64,000 bases of DNA from Coprococcus comes ATCC 27758 (GTDB lineage: Bacteria > Bacillota > Clostridia > Lachnospirales > Lachnospiraceae): the NCBI RefSeq assembly GCF_025149785.1, contig NZ_CP102277.1, forward strand, positions 2,852,001-2,916,000, given 5' to 3'. A program made the translations under genes and the position numbers. How positions within the stretch are numbered: the first letter of the stretch is position 1; every line of letters begins with the position of its first letter. Positions 35,001-43,536 of the stretch are shown here, one piece after another. The notes below the pieces were generated by a model that searched no databases, was not told the origin of the DNA, and saw only the letters and a program-made list of their open reading frames with translations.

Positions 35001-35192
35001 TATCTACTTATATGATTTTATAATTTATCTTTAACTGTTAATGACCTTCTTTTTTTGTATGGATAAGTATACGGTTTCTGGATTTTCATTTCTGTTGTAA
35101 TAACAACATTATTCCGATTTATCTGTTCCAATCAGGACTTTCTTTCCACAAAACGTGAAACCATAATGCCGGACCTTTTATTTGGGATACCA

Positions 35193-35603
35193 TCAAATAA
35201 TAATCCCATTCAGATGATCGCACTCATGCTGAATAATCTGCGCCGTCCATCCGCTGTATTTCTGTCTCTGCCGTTTAAAATTGATATCTTCATATTCTAC
35301 TTTGATTTCCTGATAGCGCACACATTTTCTTACACCATCCAGAGACAGGCATCCTTCTTCTGTCTCATACTTTCCGTTTCTCTTTACAATCTTCGGATTG
35401 AACATCGCAACATTCATAAATCCCATATTGACTGCAATGATCGCTTTATTTACCCCGATCATATTTGCTGCCATTCCCACACAGCCATCTTCGTGCGCTT
35501 TTAATGTATCCAGTAAATCAATTGCAACTGGAAAATCTCCTTTCGTTGCTTTCTCTGCCTTCTGGCGCAGAAAAAAGAGATCTCTCATAATTGGTTTTAC
35601 CAT
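35193..35603 (-). CDS. Peptide deformylase-like protein (short form)
   Basis: A 136-residue protein with the three deformylase motifs: GCVGMAANMIG (motif 1), EGCLS (motif 2) and QHECDHLNG (motif 3, HExxH type). Metal ligands Cys and two His are kept. Motif 1 normally reads GxGLAAxQ; here Met replaces the Gln that stabilises the reaction intermediate, so true deformylase activity is doubtful. It is shorter than housekeeping Def (about 150-190 residues). The leader has a 45-bp palindrome. Could be a specialised or regulatory paralogue. Confidence 0.78.
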   Translation of the reverse strand: MVKPIMRDLFFLRQKAEKATKGDFPVAIDLLDTLKAHEDGCVGMAANMIGVNKAIIAVNMGFMNVAMFNPKIVKRNGKYETEEGCLSLDGVRKCVRYQEIKVEYEDINFKRQRQKYSGWTAQIIQHECDHLNGIII

Positions 35604-35623
35604 TTTATCTTTCCCCTTTCCGT

Positions 35624-35668
35624 AGTACTAGTTACTGTTCACAGTATCTGTGACCAGCAACTAGTACT
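35624..35668. repeat. 45-bp palindrome in the def-like leader
   Basis: AGTACTAGTT.CTG.TCACAG-TAT and its mirror: 19 of 21 positions per arm pair around a TAT centre at 35645-35647. It lies just after a TATACT -10 (35673-35678, minus strand), so the def-like mRNA would begin with this hairpin. No T-run on either side, so not a terminator. It may be an operator (AACTAGT halves recall MarR-type sites) or a stabilising 5' stem. Confidence 0.6.
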
Positions 35669-35700
35669 TTCCAGTATACACGATTTTTCCCATTTTTAGG

Positions 35701-35729
35701 TTGGAAAAATTGGAAAATACACATATAAT
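35701..35729 (+). promoter_or_regulatory. Promoter of the DUF1653 gene
   Basis: TTGGAA (35701-35706), 17 bp, TATAAT (35724-35729), 39 bases before the ATG. Confidence 0.65.
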
Positions 35730-35767
35730 TAGATTAGTTTTCAAATACAAACAGGAGTGTATTATCT

Positions 35768-36328
35768 ATGAATAAAATCAAAATCATAAAAAAGAACGAT
35801 GAATATTCTTCCGAATATCAGATCGGAGATACTTTTAAAATCGAGGGCACCTGGTATGGTGGTGTTCATATCATCGGCAAGACCGGCGCACCGGTTTCTC
35901 TTGATAAAGATGAGTATATTTATCTGGATGCAGATCCGGAAAATAAAATAGATTCTTCGTCTGTAATTTCCCACCCGGAATCGTCTGCCTCAACACAAAC
36001 CAGTACGATTATCCCAGAAGCACAGTCTGCTCTTACGCTTTCTGCCGACACCAGAAAAAATGACACAGAACCTCTCCGTGAAATCCATGTCGGAGATATT
36101 GTGCGCCATTTCAAAAGAGAATGGGTATCAGAAGAGAGCACCAAATACCTCTACAAGGTACTGGCTTTTGCTGAACATACCGAAACAGGCGAAAAGCTGG
36201 TTGTATACCAGGCCATGTATGCACCATTCAAAATCTGTGCAAGACCATATGATATGTTTATGAGCGAAGTCGATCACCAGAAATATCCAGGTGTCAGACA
36301 GCACTGGCGTTTTGAAGTAAATGAATAA
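35768..36328 (+). CDS. DUF1653 protein with N-terminal extension
   Basis: A 186-residue cytoplasmic protein. Residues 1-60 (MNKIKIIKKNDEYSSEYQIG, IEGTWYGGVHIIGKTGAPVS) form a small beta-rich part, 65-100 is a Ser/Thr-rich linker, and 105-186 is DUF1653: HVGDIVRHFKREW, YKVLAFAEHTETGEKLVVYQ, FKICARPYDMFMSEVDHQKY. DUF1653 is widespread but its role is unknown. Own promoter; single gene. The N-terminal part has no match I can name. Confidence 0.72.
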   Translation: MNKIKIIKKNDEYSSEYQIGDTFKIEGTWYGGVHIIGKTGAPVSLDKDEYIYLDADPENKIDSSSVISHPESSASTQTSTIIPEAQSALTLSADTRKNDTEPLREIHVGDIVRHFKREWVSEESTKYLYKVLAFAEHTETGEKLVVYQAMYAPFKICARPYDMFMSEVDHQKYPGVRQHWRFEVNE

Positions 36329-36343
36329 ATCATGATTAAATAA

Positions 36344-36399
36344 AAATGGAGAATCTCTCCCAGTCCCCGGCTGATACCGGAACGGATGATTCTCCATTT
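36344..36399 (-). terminator. Hairpin between DUF1653 gene and DapA remnant
   Basis: Arms AAATGGAGAATC (36344-36355) and its complement (36388-36399). On the minus strand it is followed by TTTTTATTT; it may serve both convergent transcripts. Confidence 0.7.
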
Positions 36400-36426
36400 C
36401 AGAATGTCTGCTTTGTTTGTTTCTTC

Positions 36427-37256
36427 TTATTTCAGGTTCTGATACTCCTCAATCACCTTATCCATCAAGCTTTCTGCTTTTTTATACACTTCTTCATCCA
36501 TCTGATTGTATGGGAAAATTGCACGATCCAAAACTTCTACTCCTCTATGTTGCATTAGTTTTTTGAACAAGAGCGAGAAATTTGAATCCATGTCATAGAG
36601 TGGCATCAGTTCATTTGTATGATTTGGTTCTGACACGGAGTCCTTTAAACCTTTAATATTAGTATTATTTTCTACCAGTTTTTTCAAGGTTTCCGGAGCG
36701 ATGGAATGTCCACTTCTTGCCGGGAAATTATAGATATAAAGATTTCCTTTTATTGACTTTGCAAGCGTATCATAATATACAAAAATCTTTTCCTGATCCA
36801 GTGCATAATAACATGGTCCGATAACCATTGCTCCTTCATAGCCCATTTCATTCACTTCATTTGACAACGCCACAGTATCTTCAAAATTAAGGCTTCCGGT
36901 TCCAGCATAAAGCTTTGTGCGCCCTGCAGTATAATCTGCATAGAATTTGAAGAAATCATGTTTCTCCTGTTTCGTAAGTCCTGTAAATTCACCGGACGAT
37001 CCCAACACAAGAATTCCATCAACGCCTCCTTCAATCAGGAAATCAATTACCTTTTTATTCCCTTCATAATCCGGTTTTTCTTTTTCATCAAAAACTGTAA
37101 CAACTGGTGTACCGGTTGCAATAATGTCACCAGCCTCCAGAGTAATTCCTTTGGACAATTCTGCAATCAGCCACTGTCCATGTCTGGTCTGCAGATCTCT
37201 TGAAGAAAGATCATTAAATATGGAATATCCAAATACATATTCTTCTGCTCTTCCAT
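36427..37256 (-). pseudogene. Chimeric remnant: FAH-family hydrolase fused in frame to a DapA-family aldolase
   Basis: One open reading from about 37256 encodes YVFGYSIFNDLSSRDLQTRH then SKGITLEAGDIIATGTP, which are two separated blocks of a fumarylacetoacetate hydrolase, then without a break VVTVFDEKEKPDYEGNKKVI, the start of a DapA/KDG aldolase barrel (GGVDGILVLGSSGEFTGL, YIYNFPARSGHSIAPETLKK, IKGLKDS with the Schiff-base Lys). The DapA part lost about 50 residues near its C-terminus. A 243-residue protein could still be translated from an internal ATG at 37158, but both domains are incomplete. Such pairs usually degrade 2-keto-3-deoxy acids. Confidence 0.75.
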
Positions 37257-37308
37257 TCTATGTACCGATCCATCTGTGCTGCTTTTTGCGGATCACCATT
37301 TACCACTG

Positions 37309-37464
37309 GATTACAATAATACGCCAATCGCAGCTTTAAGTGTATCCATGCCAACTTTCCGTATTTCTGGGGAAAAAGAAAAAGAAGTTGTTCAGATTTT
37401 ATGGGAAGCCAAACACCGAATTGAAGCCCACTTTCAAGTGTATGGTGTTAATTTTGGAAATTAA
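37309..37464 (+). pseudogene. 3' remnant of an IclR-family regulator
   Basis: The plus strand encodes DYNNTPIAALSVSMPTFRIS then GEKEKEVVQILWEAKHRIEA and a stop at 37462-37464, the C-terminal end of an IclR effector domain. No HTH or upstream part remains. Together with the FAH/DapA remnant it is the scar of a regulated sugar-acid catabolic locus. Confidence 0.65.
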
Positions 37465-37507
37465 AAAAACCTGGCAGAAAGCAAAATTCACTTTCTGCCA
37501 GGTTTTT
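37465..37507. terminator. Bidirectional terminator
   Basis: Perfect 17-bp arms (37465-37481 and 37491-37507) centred on CCTGGCAGAAAG, with A/T runs at the foot on both strands. It closes the alanine symporter transcript (minus) and the IclR remnant (plus). Confidence 0.9.
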
Positions 37508-37514
37508 CATTTTT

Positions 37515-38912
37515 CTATACGCCTTTCCCTTCCCCTGCAAAATATTCTTTTACAAGTTTTACCACAACTCCTGATAACAGGAATACTGCAATTAAGTTCG
37601 GGATTGCCATCAGTCCGTTAAATGTCTCTGCAATATTCCACATCAGTCCAAGATCCATCGTTGCTCCGACGATCGCAACCAGTGAATACAGCACCATAAA
37701 CGGTTTGTTGATCTTCGTTCCAAATAAAAATTCAATACATCTGGTTCCATAAAGTCCCCATCCGATAATCGTTGAAAATGCAAAGCAGCACATTGCAACC
37801 GCGGTAAAGATCGATACCCAGCTCCCATATGTAGAAGTAAATCCAAGAATCGTAAGCTCCGCACCTGCTGCCTCCCCGTAACCAATCGGAACTCCGCTGC
37901 ACAGGATTACCAGTGCGGTCAGTGTACAGATTACGATCGTATCTATAAATACCTCAAAGATTCCGAAGAATCCCTGTTTCACCGGTTTTTTTGTATCTGC
38001 ACATGCATGTGCAATCGATCCGGTACCAAGACCTGCCTCATTAGAGAAAATTCCTCTGGACACACCTTTTTTCATACTGATAAAGAAGCTTCCGACTGCC
38101 CCTCCGGTAACAGATGCCGGTGTAAATGCACCTTCAAAAATTGAAACAAATACATGTGGTATATTTTTTAAATTCAACAGAACCACTCCGGCAGCTAACA
38201 GAACATAGATAACCGCCATGAACGGTACAAGCTTTTCCGTTACCTGTCCGATTCTCTTGATTCCACCGAGAAGGATCAGTGCAATCAACACCGCAAGCAC
38301 AATTCCGATCACAAGATTGACCGTCTTTGCTGCATCCACTCCAATCACCCCGTAATTGAATAATGCGGAATCAATTGCTGTCGTAATCGTATTGACCTGT
38401 GTCGCATTTCCAGTTCCAAATACTGTCAGCACACCGAATGCAGCAAACAAATATGCAAGCCAGTGCCAGTTTTTATTCAGACCATTCTTAATATAATACA
38501 TTGGCCCACCGACCAGATCCCCTTCTGCATTCTTTTCACGGAAATGTACGGCAAGTGTTACTTCTGAAAATTTAGTACACATTCCAAGAAGTGCGGAGAT
38601 CCACATCCAGAAGACTGCTCCCGGTCCGCCGATTGCGATTGCTCCTGCAACTCCTGCAATATTCCCGGTTCCAACCGTCGCCGCAAGCGCGGTACAGACC
38701 GCCTGAAATGGTGTCATTGCACCATCTGTGGCATCTTTTTTCCGAAGCATGCGCCCAATCGTCACCTTCATAGCGTATGGAAATTTTCTGATCTGGATAA
38801 ATCCGGTTCTGACACTGAGCAGAAGTCCTACTCCGATGATACAGATCATTGCCGGCACACCCCAGATAAAATTATTGACTACATTATTGACCGACTCAAT
38901 TGTAGATAACAT
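37515..38912 (-). CDS. Sodium:alanine symporter family protein (AGCS)
   Basis: A 465-residue protein with about eleven helices and the AGCS signature GTGNIAGVAGAIAIGGPGAV, FWMWISALLGMCTKFSEVTL, GGPMYYIKNGL, RGIFSNEAGLGTGSIAHACA. It takes up alanine or glycine with sodium. ATG follows GGAGGGGAATAAGGG. It has its own promoter and terminator. Confidence 0.92.
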   Translation of the reverse strand: MLSTIESVNNVVNNFIWGVPAMICIIGVGLLLSVRTGFIQIRKFPYAMKVTIGRMLRKKDATDGAMTPFQAVCTALAATVGTGNIAGVAGAIAIGGPGAVFWMWISALLGMCTKFSEVTLAVHFREKNAEGDLVGGPMYYIKNGLNKNWHWLAYLFAAFGVLTVFGTGNATQVNTITTAIDSALFNYGVIGVDAAKTVNLVIGIVLAVLIALILLGGIKRIGQVTEKLVPFMAVIYVLLAAGVVLLNLKNIPHVFVSIFEGAFTPASVTGGAVGSFFISMKKGVSRGIFSNEAGLGTGSIAHACADTKKPVKQGFFGIFEVFIDTIVICTLTALVILCSGVPIGYGEAAGAELTILGFTSTYGSWVSIFTAVAMCCFAFSTIIGWGLYGTRCIEFLFGTKINKPFMVLYSLVAIVGATMDLGLMWNIAETFNGLMAIPNLIAVFLLSGVVVKLVKEYFAGEGKGV

Positions 38913-38996
38913 CCCTTATTCCCCTCCAGGATTGAAAGATTTTCCTCTTCATCTTTCATTTTCTTATTTTTGGTATATAAAATGAATATTTCATTT

Positions 38997-39025
38997 ATTA
39001 TACACAATTCGTTAGGGAAATACAA
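38997..39025 (-). promoter_or_regulatory. Promoter of the alanine symporter gene
   Basis: Minus-strand TTGTAT (39020-39025), 17 bp, TATAAT (38997-39002). Confidence 0.65.
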
Positions 39026-39056
39026 CTGCTTTTTCATGGCGGACGTTTCTTCTTTT

Positions 39057-39765
39057 TTATGCCTCGTAACGTATTTCTTCTTTTATTTTATCCCGAATTT
39101 CCACAAGAACTTCCATTAAAAGCGGATTGAACGCTCCGCACTCTCCGTTTAGGATCATCTTCATCGCCTGCTCATGTGAATACGCATCTTTATATACACG
39201 CTTGCCAACCAGTGCATCATAAACATCTGCCACAGATACAACCTATGCCGCAATTAGAATCTGTTCTCCGGTCAGACCATCCGGATACCCTTTACCATCA
39301 TAACGTTCATGATGCCATCTGCAGATCTGGTACGCGACCTTGATCATCTTCTCATCCTTATAATGCTCCAGTTTATCCAGCATAGAAGCACCAATCAGCG
39401 TATGCTCTTTCATAGTCTCAAATTCTTCTTTAGTCACCATCCAGGCAACGGATCAGCTCGATCACATATGGCTTCTCATCCACTTCTATATAACGTGCGA
39501 TCACTTGATAAATTCTGCCATTTACAATCTCCAGCTTTCCTTTTTCTTCTTTCGTGGTCGCTGCACGCATCACTACACAGTTATCACAGGGTGTTTCCCG
39601 TTTCCAATAATGATAGCAGCTCTGCCCCTCGTTGATTTTTCTCCATTCTTCATCAATATCTGATATATTTCCAATTGGGAAAAGACGGATCTCCTGAAAG
39701 ATCTTCCGAAAATATTGGATTTCTTCTTCTAATTGTCCTTTTGTCATTCGTTCTTCCGCATTCAT
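39057..39765 (-). pseudogene. PAS/HD-GYP signalling protein, decayed
   Basis: Starts MNAEERMTKGQLEEEIQYFR with a PAS-like region (CYHYWKRETPCDNCVVMRAA, GRIYQVIARYIEVDEKPYVI) and stops after RCLDGD. In the next frame an HD-GYP domain follows without its first part: VTKEEFETMKEHTLIGASML, ICRWHHERYDGKGYPDGLTG, EQILIAA, then TAG, then VVSVADVYDALVGKRVYKDA. The TAG replaces the CAG (Gln) usual in AAQVVSVAD. So deletion, frameshift and a nonsense change are all present. Intact relatives hydrolyse cyclic di-GMP. Confidence 0.82.
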
Positions 39766-39910
39766 GTCTTTTCCTCCAGACTTCTACTACGCAGTTTCCT
39801 GTTATTTCCATTTCTAATTATTTTACAATAGTTACAAAAAAATAAAAAGAATTATCCCGATATATTTAAAAAAATTTTTGTGAAGCATAGGCTACATCTG
39901 CATTACTGTG

Positions 39911-39951
39911 AAAAAAAGACCACCAAAACCTGTTTCCGGGAATTGGTGATC
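39911..39951 (-). terminator. Terminator after the S15 peptidase gene
   Basis: GATCACCAA pairs with TTGGTGGTC on the minus strand (39951-39943 with 39926-39918), followed by T7. The rest of 39766-39989 shows nothing else. Confidence 0.75.
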
Positions 39952-39989
39952 CTTCATGAAATACTTATATAACTATCCTTTTATGTAAT

Positions 39990-42113
39990 TTATTTTCTCG
40001 TCATCACGCGATTTTCTACCGCTTCAGTCATCGGAACTTCCGCTGTCACTGATGCATTCTCGATTTCCACAGAATAGGTCTTGTGGATCAGACAGTTGAT
40101 CGGATCTTCTGTCGTGATGACCAGTGCCAGACTATGTCCAGGCTCTACCGTATATCTTGTCGCATTCAGATAAATATGGTAATCATGGTATTCACCCTTT
40201 TTCAGTTCGATACTGTTCTGTGCTGTCTCCGGTTCATATCCTGCTTCCGGATTGCACAGATCTGCAAATGCCCGTGTGATCACACGGTATTTCTTATGTA
40301 CAGTAGCAAACTCCGCTTCATTCCATGCCGGAACCTCTCCTCCGCTGATAATTCCGCCTTCTTTTACCACATTGACCGGAATTGTATTTCTCTGCGGATC
40401 TACAGACTGAATGCTGTCAAATTCTTCATCGCACACGTCACAAAGAAGAAGAGTAAGCTTCACATCATCCATACGTCCTGACATTTCATGCATTCCAAGC
40501 TTCATCGTCAGAGTATCTGCATCATTACTGTTTACCGGATTGAAATCTGCTTCTGCATCTCCATCTTTTAACGCTGCTCTTAATCTTACGCAGGTTGTTC
40601 CCTGTAATGTCACTGCCTCTTTAAATGGATCCGTCACATAACGCTGTGCCATATTGCTTGATCTCACACCCATCACATCATCGAAGTTCTCTGCACTGAC
40701 ACCCGCTGTTTCCCAGTCTGTATCGATTACAGTTGTTCCCTGTTCTTCGCATGTAAGATTCATCTTATATGCTGTCTCCCAGGAATCTGCTGTCTCCCAT
40801 TTTCTCTGGTCATAGTTCATCTGCACCAGGATTGCCGGTCTGTTCTCTGCACCATTTTCAACTCCGTATAAATAATGAGAAATCCATTCATTGATAATAT
40901 CATCATAGAATTTACCATCCACAAGGATTCCATATCGCTTCGGCATCGTTGGTGTGATATGTGCACCCTGATGAAGGATTGCTTTTACATTCTTTCCTGC
41001 CTTCTGGAAAGATTTGTACATCATCTCATACTGCTTGGTAGACACGTTCTCGTCATTCAGTCCCTGTACGATGAGTGCACTGCATTTGATCCGATCTGCA
41101 TGAAGACGATAATTTCCCATACCCCAGAATTCCGGATTATAGTCAAATCCACCCTTGATCTGCTGAAGGCTCATCTCATGATGGAATGCTGCCATATCCT
41201 CCCGCTGCTTCTCGGTTAATGTCTCATCATTGTAACGGCTGGAACAAAAATAGGCAAGGAAGCTGTTCAGCATTTCTTTCGGCCAGTACCGCTGTGCGCC
41301 CTGCATGTTCTGCTGGCTGTACCAGTCCGCGATTCCTGCGATCGGTACGATTGTCTCCAGTCCTTCTACTCCTGTTGTTGCCACTGCAAACGGCATGGTT
41401 CCGGCGTAAGATCTTCCTGTCATGGCAACCTTTCCGTTGGACCAGTCTGCCTTTGTCTCAACCGTTCCTTCGCGGTCTGCATATCCGATACGGTCTCCAT
41501 GCAGCCATTCTACAATTGCTTTGAAAGCGTCTCTTTCATAGTCTGAACCAACATAATTGAATCCGTCAGATCCTTTTGAACCAAATCCCGCACTTAAAAC
41601 AACTGCAAATCCACGTACAAGATAATAATCAAAGGTGTCGATATTTTCAAAAACCATACTGTTATTATTTCCTTTATCCGGATAATACCAGTCTGCCGGA
41701 TCTGCTTTTAAAGAAAGATCCATTGCACTGATACATCCCTGCGGAACATGCGCATCTACTTTTTTGTCAAGATCTGCAAAATTAACCGGATGATATTCTT
41801 TTTCTGCCACTTCTTTCATATGCGGATATCCATCTTCCTGGACTCCCGCCGCATATGGACGTGCCTCATATAAAGTTGCAGCCTTATAATTCCCCTCTAC
41901 TGCACTTCTTGGTACCTGGACAACAGCTTTCACAAGATCTCTTTTTCCATCTCCGTCCACATCGTAATCCGTTTCCACATAAACACAATATCTTACGATA
42001 CTGGATGTTGCCGGATCATACTTTTCTCCTGTCTTTCCATCTGTAAGTGGAAATACCGGCTGTGCAAGTCCGTTCTCAAATACTGGTACTTTGCTGTAAT
42101 TCTTTTCGTTCAT
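39990..42113 (-). CDS. S15-family X-Pro dipeptidyl-peptidase / CocE-NonD hydrolase
   Basis: A 707-residue enzyme. The alpha/beta hydrolase core (about 40-420) has the nucleophile motif MTGRSYAGTM (Ser235), Asp in LIVQGLNDENVS and His in LHQGAHITPT. The C-terminal jelly-roll PepX_C domain (about 480-700) has VTDPFKEAVTLQGTTCVRLR and KGEYHDYHIYLNATRYTVEP. It removes Xaa-Pro dipeptides or hydrolyses esters; there is no signal peptide, so it acts in the cytoplasm. ATG at 42113 lies nine bases after GGGAGG; the longer reading lacks a site. Confidence 0.88.
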   Translation of the reverse strand: MNEKNYSKVPVFENGLAQPVFPLTDGKTGEKYDPATSSIVRYCVYVETDYDVDGDGKRDLVKAVVQVPRSAVEGNYKAATLYEARPYAAGVQEDGYPHMKEVAEKEYHPVNFADLDKKVDAHVPQGCISAMDLSLKADPADWYYPDKGNNNSMVFENIDTFDYYLVRGFAVVLSAGFGSKGSDGFNYVGSDYERDAFKAIVEWLHGDRIGYADREGTVETKADWSNGKVAMTGRSYAGTMPFAVATTGVEGLETIVPIAGIADWYSQQNMQGAQRYWPKEMLNSFLAYFCSSRYNDETLTEKQREDMAAFHHEMSLQQIKGGFDYNPEFWGMGNYRLHADRIKCSALIVQGLNDENVSTKQYEMMYKSFQKAGKNVKAILHQGAHITPTMPKRYGILVDGKFYDDIINEWISHYLYGVENGAENRPAILVQMNYDQRKWETADSWETAYKMNLTCEEQGTTVIDTDWETAGVSAENFDDVMGVRSSNMAQRYVTDPFKEAVTLQGTTCVRLRAALKDGDAEADFNPVNSNDADTLTMKLGMHEMSGRMDDVKLTLLLCDVCDEEFDSIQSVDPQRNTIPVNVVKEGGIISGGEVPAWNEAEFATVHKKYRVITRAFADLCNPEAGYEPETAQNSIELKKGEYHDYHIYLNATRYTVEPGHSLALVITTEDPINCLIHKTYSVEIENASVTAEVPMTEAVENRVMTRK

Positions 42114-42201
42114 GGTAAACCTCCCAAACATTAAATAAATACTCGGATCTAATCACATATTATTTCCCCAATATTATTGTGATTTCATTTCTCCATTTCC
42201 T

Positions 42202-42230
42202 ATTATAACGAGATACAAGAAGAACTTCAA
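42202..42230 (-). promoter_or_regulatory. Promoter of the S15 peptidase gene
   Basis: Minus-strand TTGAAG (42225-42230), 17 bp, TATAAT (42202-42207). The divergent EEP gene lies 142 bases away; no clear promoter of its own was seen. Confidence 0.65.
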
Positions 42231-42371
42231 TGAGATATTTCGCTTTATTTTATAGTTTACTATACCTGTTTTCTTTTCTCAATTCTATAGAAATAATCTT
42301 TTAGACATGCTATAGTAAACTTATATTTTACATAGATTTATCTGAAATTTAACAAACAAAAAGGGGATATT

Positions 42372-43472
42372 ATGAAAAAGAACATAAAAAAGATATTAAA
42401 AGTTCTCGGAATCTTCCTGCTTATCATTCTGGTTGCGCTGATTGCATATCTGATCTATCTCTTTGCAAGCTATCACCGCATTCCGGATAATCAGGCTTTG
42501 AAGATCGAGAAAACTTCCGATGGAACAGCCGCAGCTGACACACTGACAACCGAGAAAGAATATTCCGCTCTGACCTACAATGTTGGTTTCGGAGCCTACA
42601 CGCCGGACTTCAGCTTCTTTATGGACGGCGGAAAATCTTCCTGGGCAAAAAGTAAGGAGAGTGTCGAATCTGATATTCAGGGTGCCGGAGAACTGGTTGC
42701 TTCCAAAGATCCGGATTTCGCACTGATCCAGGAAGTTGATCTGAACTCTACACGAAGCTACCATGTAGATGAATATTCAATTTTAAAGGATACGATTCCA
42801 AGTTACAATACGGTATTTGCACAGAATTACGATTCCGCATTCCTTTTTTATCCATTCACACAGCCGCATGGTCGCAGCCGTTCCGGACTTGCTCTTTTCT
42901 CCAAATATCCGGTTACGGATTCTCTGAGAAGAAGCTTTCCGATATCGACAAGCTTCAGCAAGTTCTTTGACCTTGACCGCTGTTACAGCATTTCCAAAGT
43001 TCCTGTAGATAACGGGAAGGAACTGGTTATCTTCCTGCTGCACATGTCTGCTTACGGCAACAGTGATGCGATTCGCGAAGCACAGATCCGTATGCTGAGT
43101 GCAGATATGGAAAAGGAATACGAAGCCGGTAATTATGTACTTTGCGGTGGTGATTTCAACCATGACCTTAAGGCATCCGAAAAAAATGCAGAAAATTGTG
43201 AGTCCTGGGCTTATCCATTCCCACGCGAAGAGCTTCCGGAACACTTTTCATTCTGCCTAGACAATCTTTCTGACAGTGAAAAGGATGCTCTCTGGGACAG
43301 TGCACGGAATGCAGATATGGAATATGTACCTGGTGTGACCCACACGGTAACGCTGGACGGATTTATTACTTCCGATAATATTGAATACACAGAATATGAA
43401 AATGTAAATACCGGATATAGCTACTCGGATCATGATCCGGTGTATATGAAATTCAAATTATTAGATGAATAA
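42372..43472 (+). CDS. Membrane-anchored endonuclease/exonuclease/phosphatase family protein
   Basis: A 366-residue protein: short basic N-terminus, one membrane helix (about 9-31, ILKVLGIFLLIILVALIAYL), then an external EEP domain with LTYNVGFGAYTPDF, PDFALIQEVDLNSTRSY, LLHMSAYGNSDAIREAQIRM, NYVLCGGDFNHD and the closing YSYSDHDPVYMKF. The metal-binding Asn, Glu, Asp-x-Asn and Asp-His positions are present, so it is probably an active phosphodiesterase or phosphatase on the cell surface. Substrate unknown. ATG follows AAAGGGG. Confidence 0.82.
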   Translation: MKKNIKKILKVLGIFLLIILVALIAYLIYLFASYHRIPDNQALKIEKTSDGTAAADTLTTEKEYSALTYNVGFGAYTPDFSFFMDGGKSSWAKSKESVESDIQGAGELVASKDPDFALIQEVDLNSTRSYHVDEYSILKDTIPSYNTVFAQNYDSAFLFYPFTQPHGRSRSGLALFSKYPVTDSLRRSFPISTSFSKFFDLDRCYSISKVPVDNGKELVIFLLHMSAYGNSDAIREAQIRMLSADMEKEYEAGNYVLCGGDFNHDLKASEKNAENCESWAYPFPREELPEHFSFCLDNLSDSEKDALWDSARNADMEYVPGVTHTVTLDGFITSDNIEYTEYENVNTGYSYSDHDPVYMKFKLLDE

Positions 43473-43480
43473 TATGTAAA

Positions 43481-43510
43481 AAGGCAGCTAATCTTTTCAG
43501 ACCAGCTGCC
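43481..43510 (-). terminator. Terminator after the dicarboxylate symporter gene
   Basis: GGCAGCT (43483-43489) pairs with AGCTGCC (43504-43510); T5 follows on the minus strand. Convergent genes share it. Confidence 0.8.
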
Positions 43511-43536
43511 TATGTTTTCGTCTATTTTCTTTCGTC

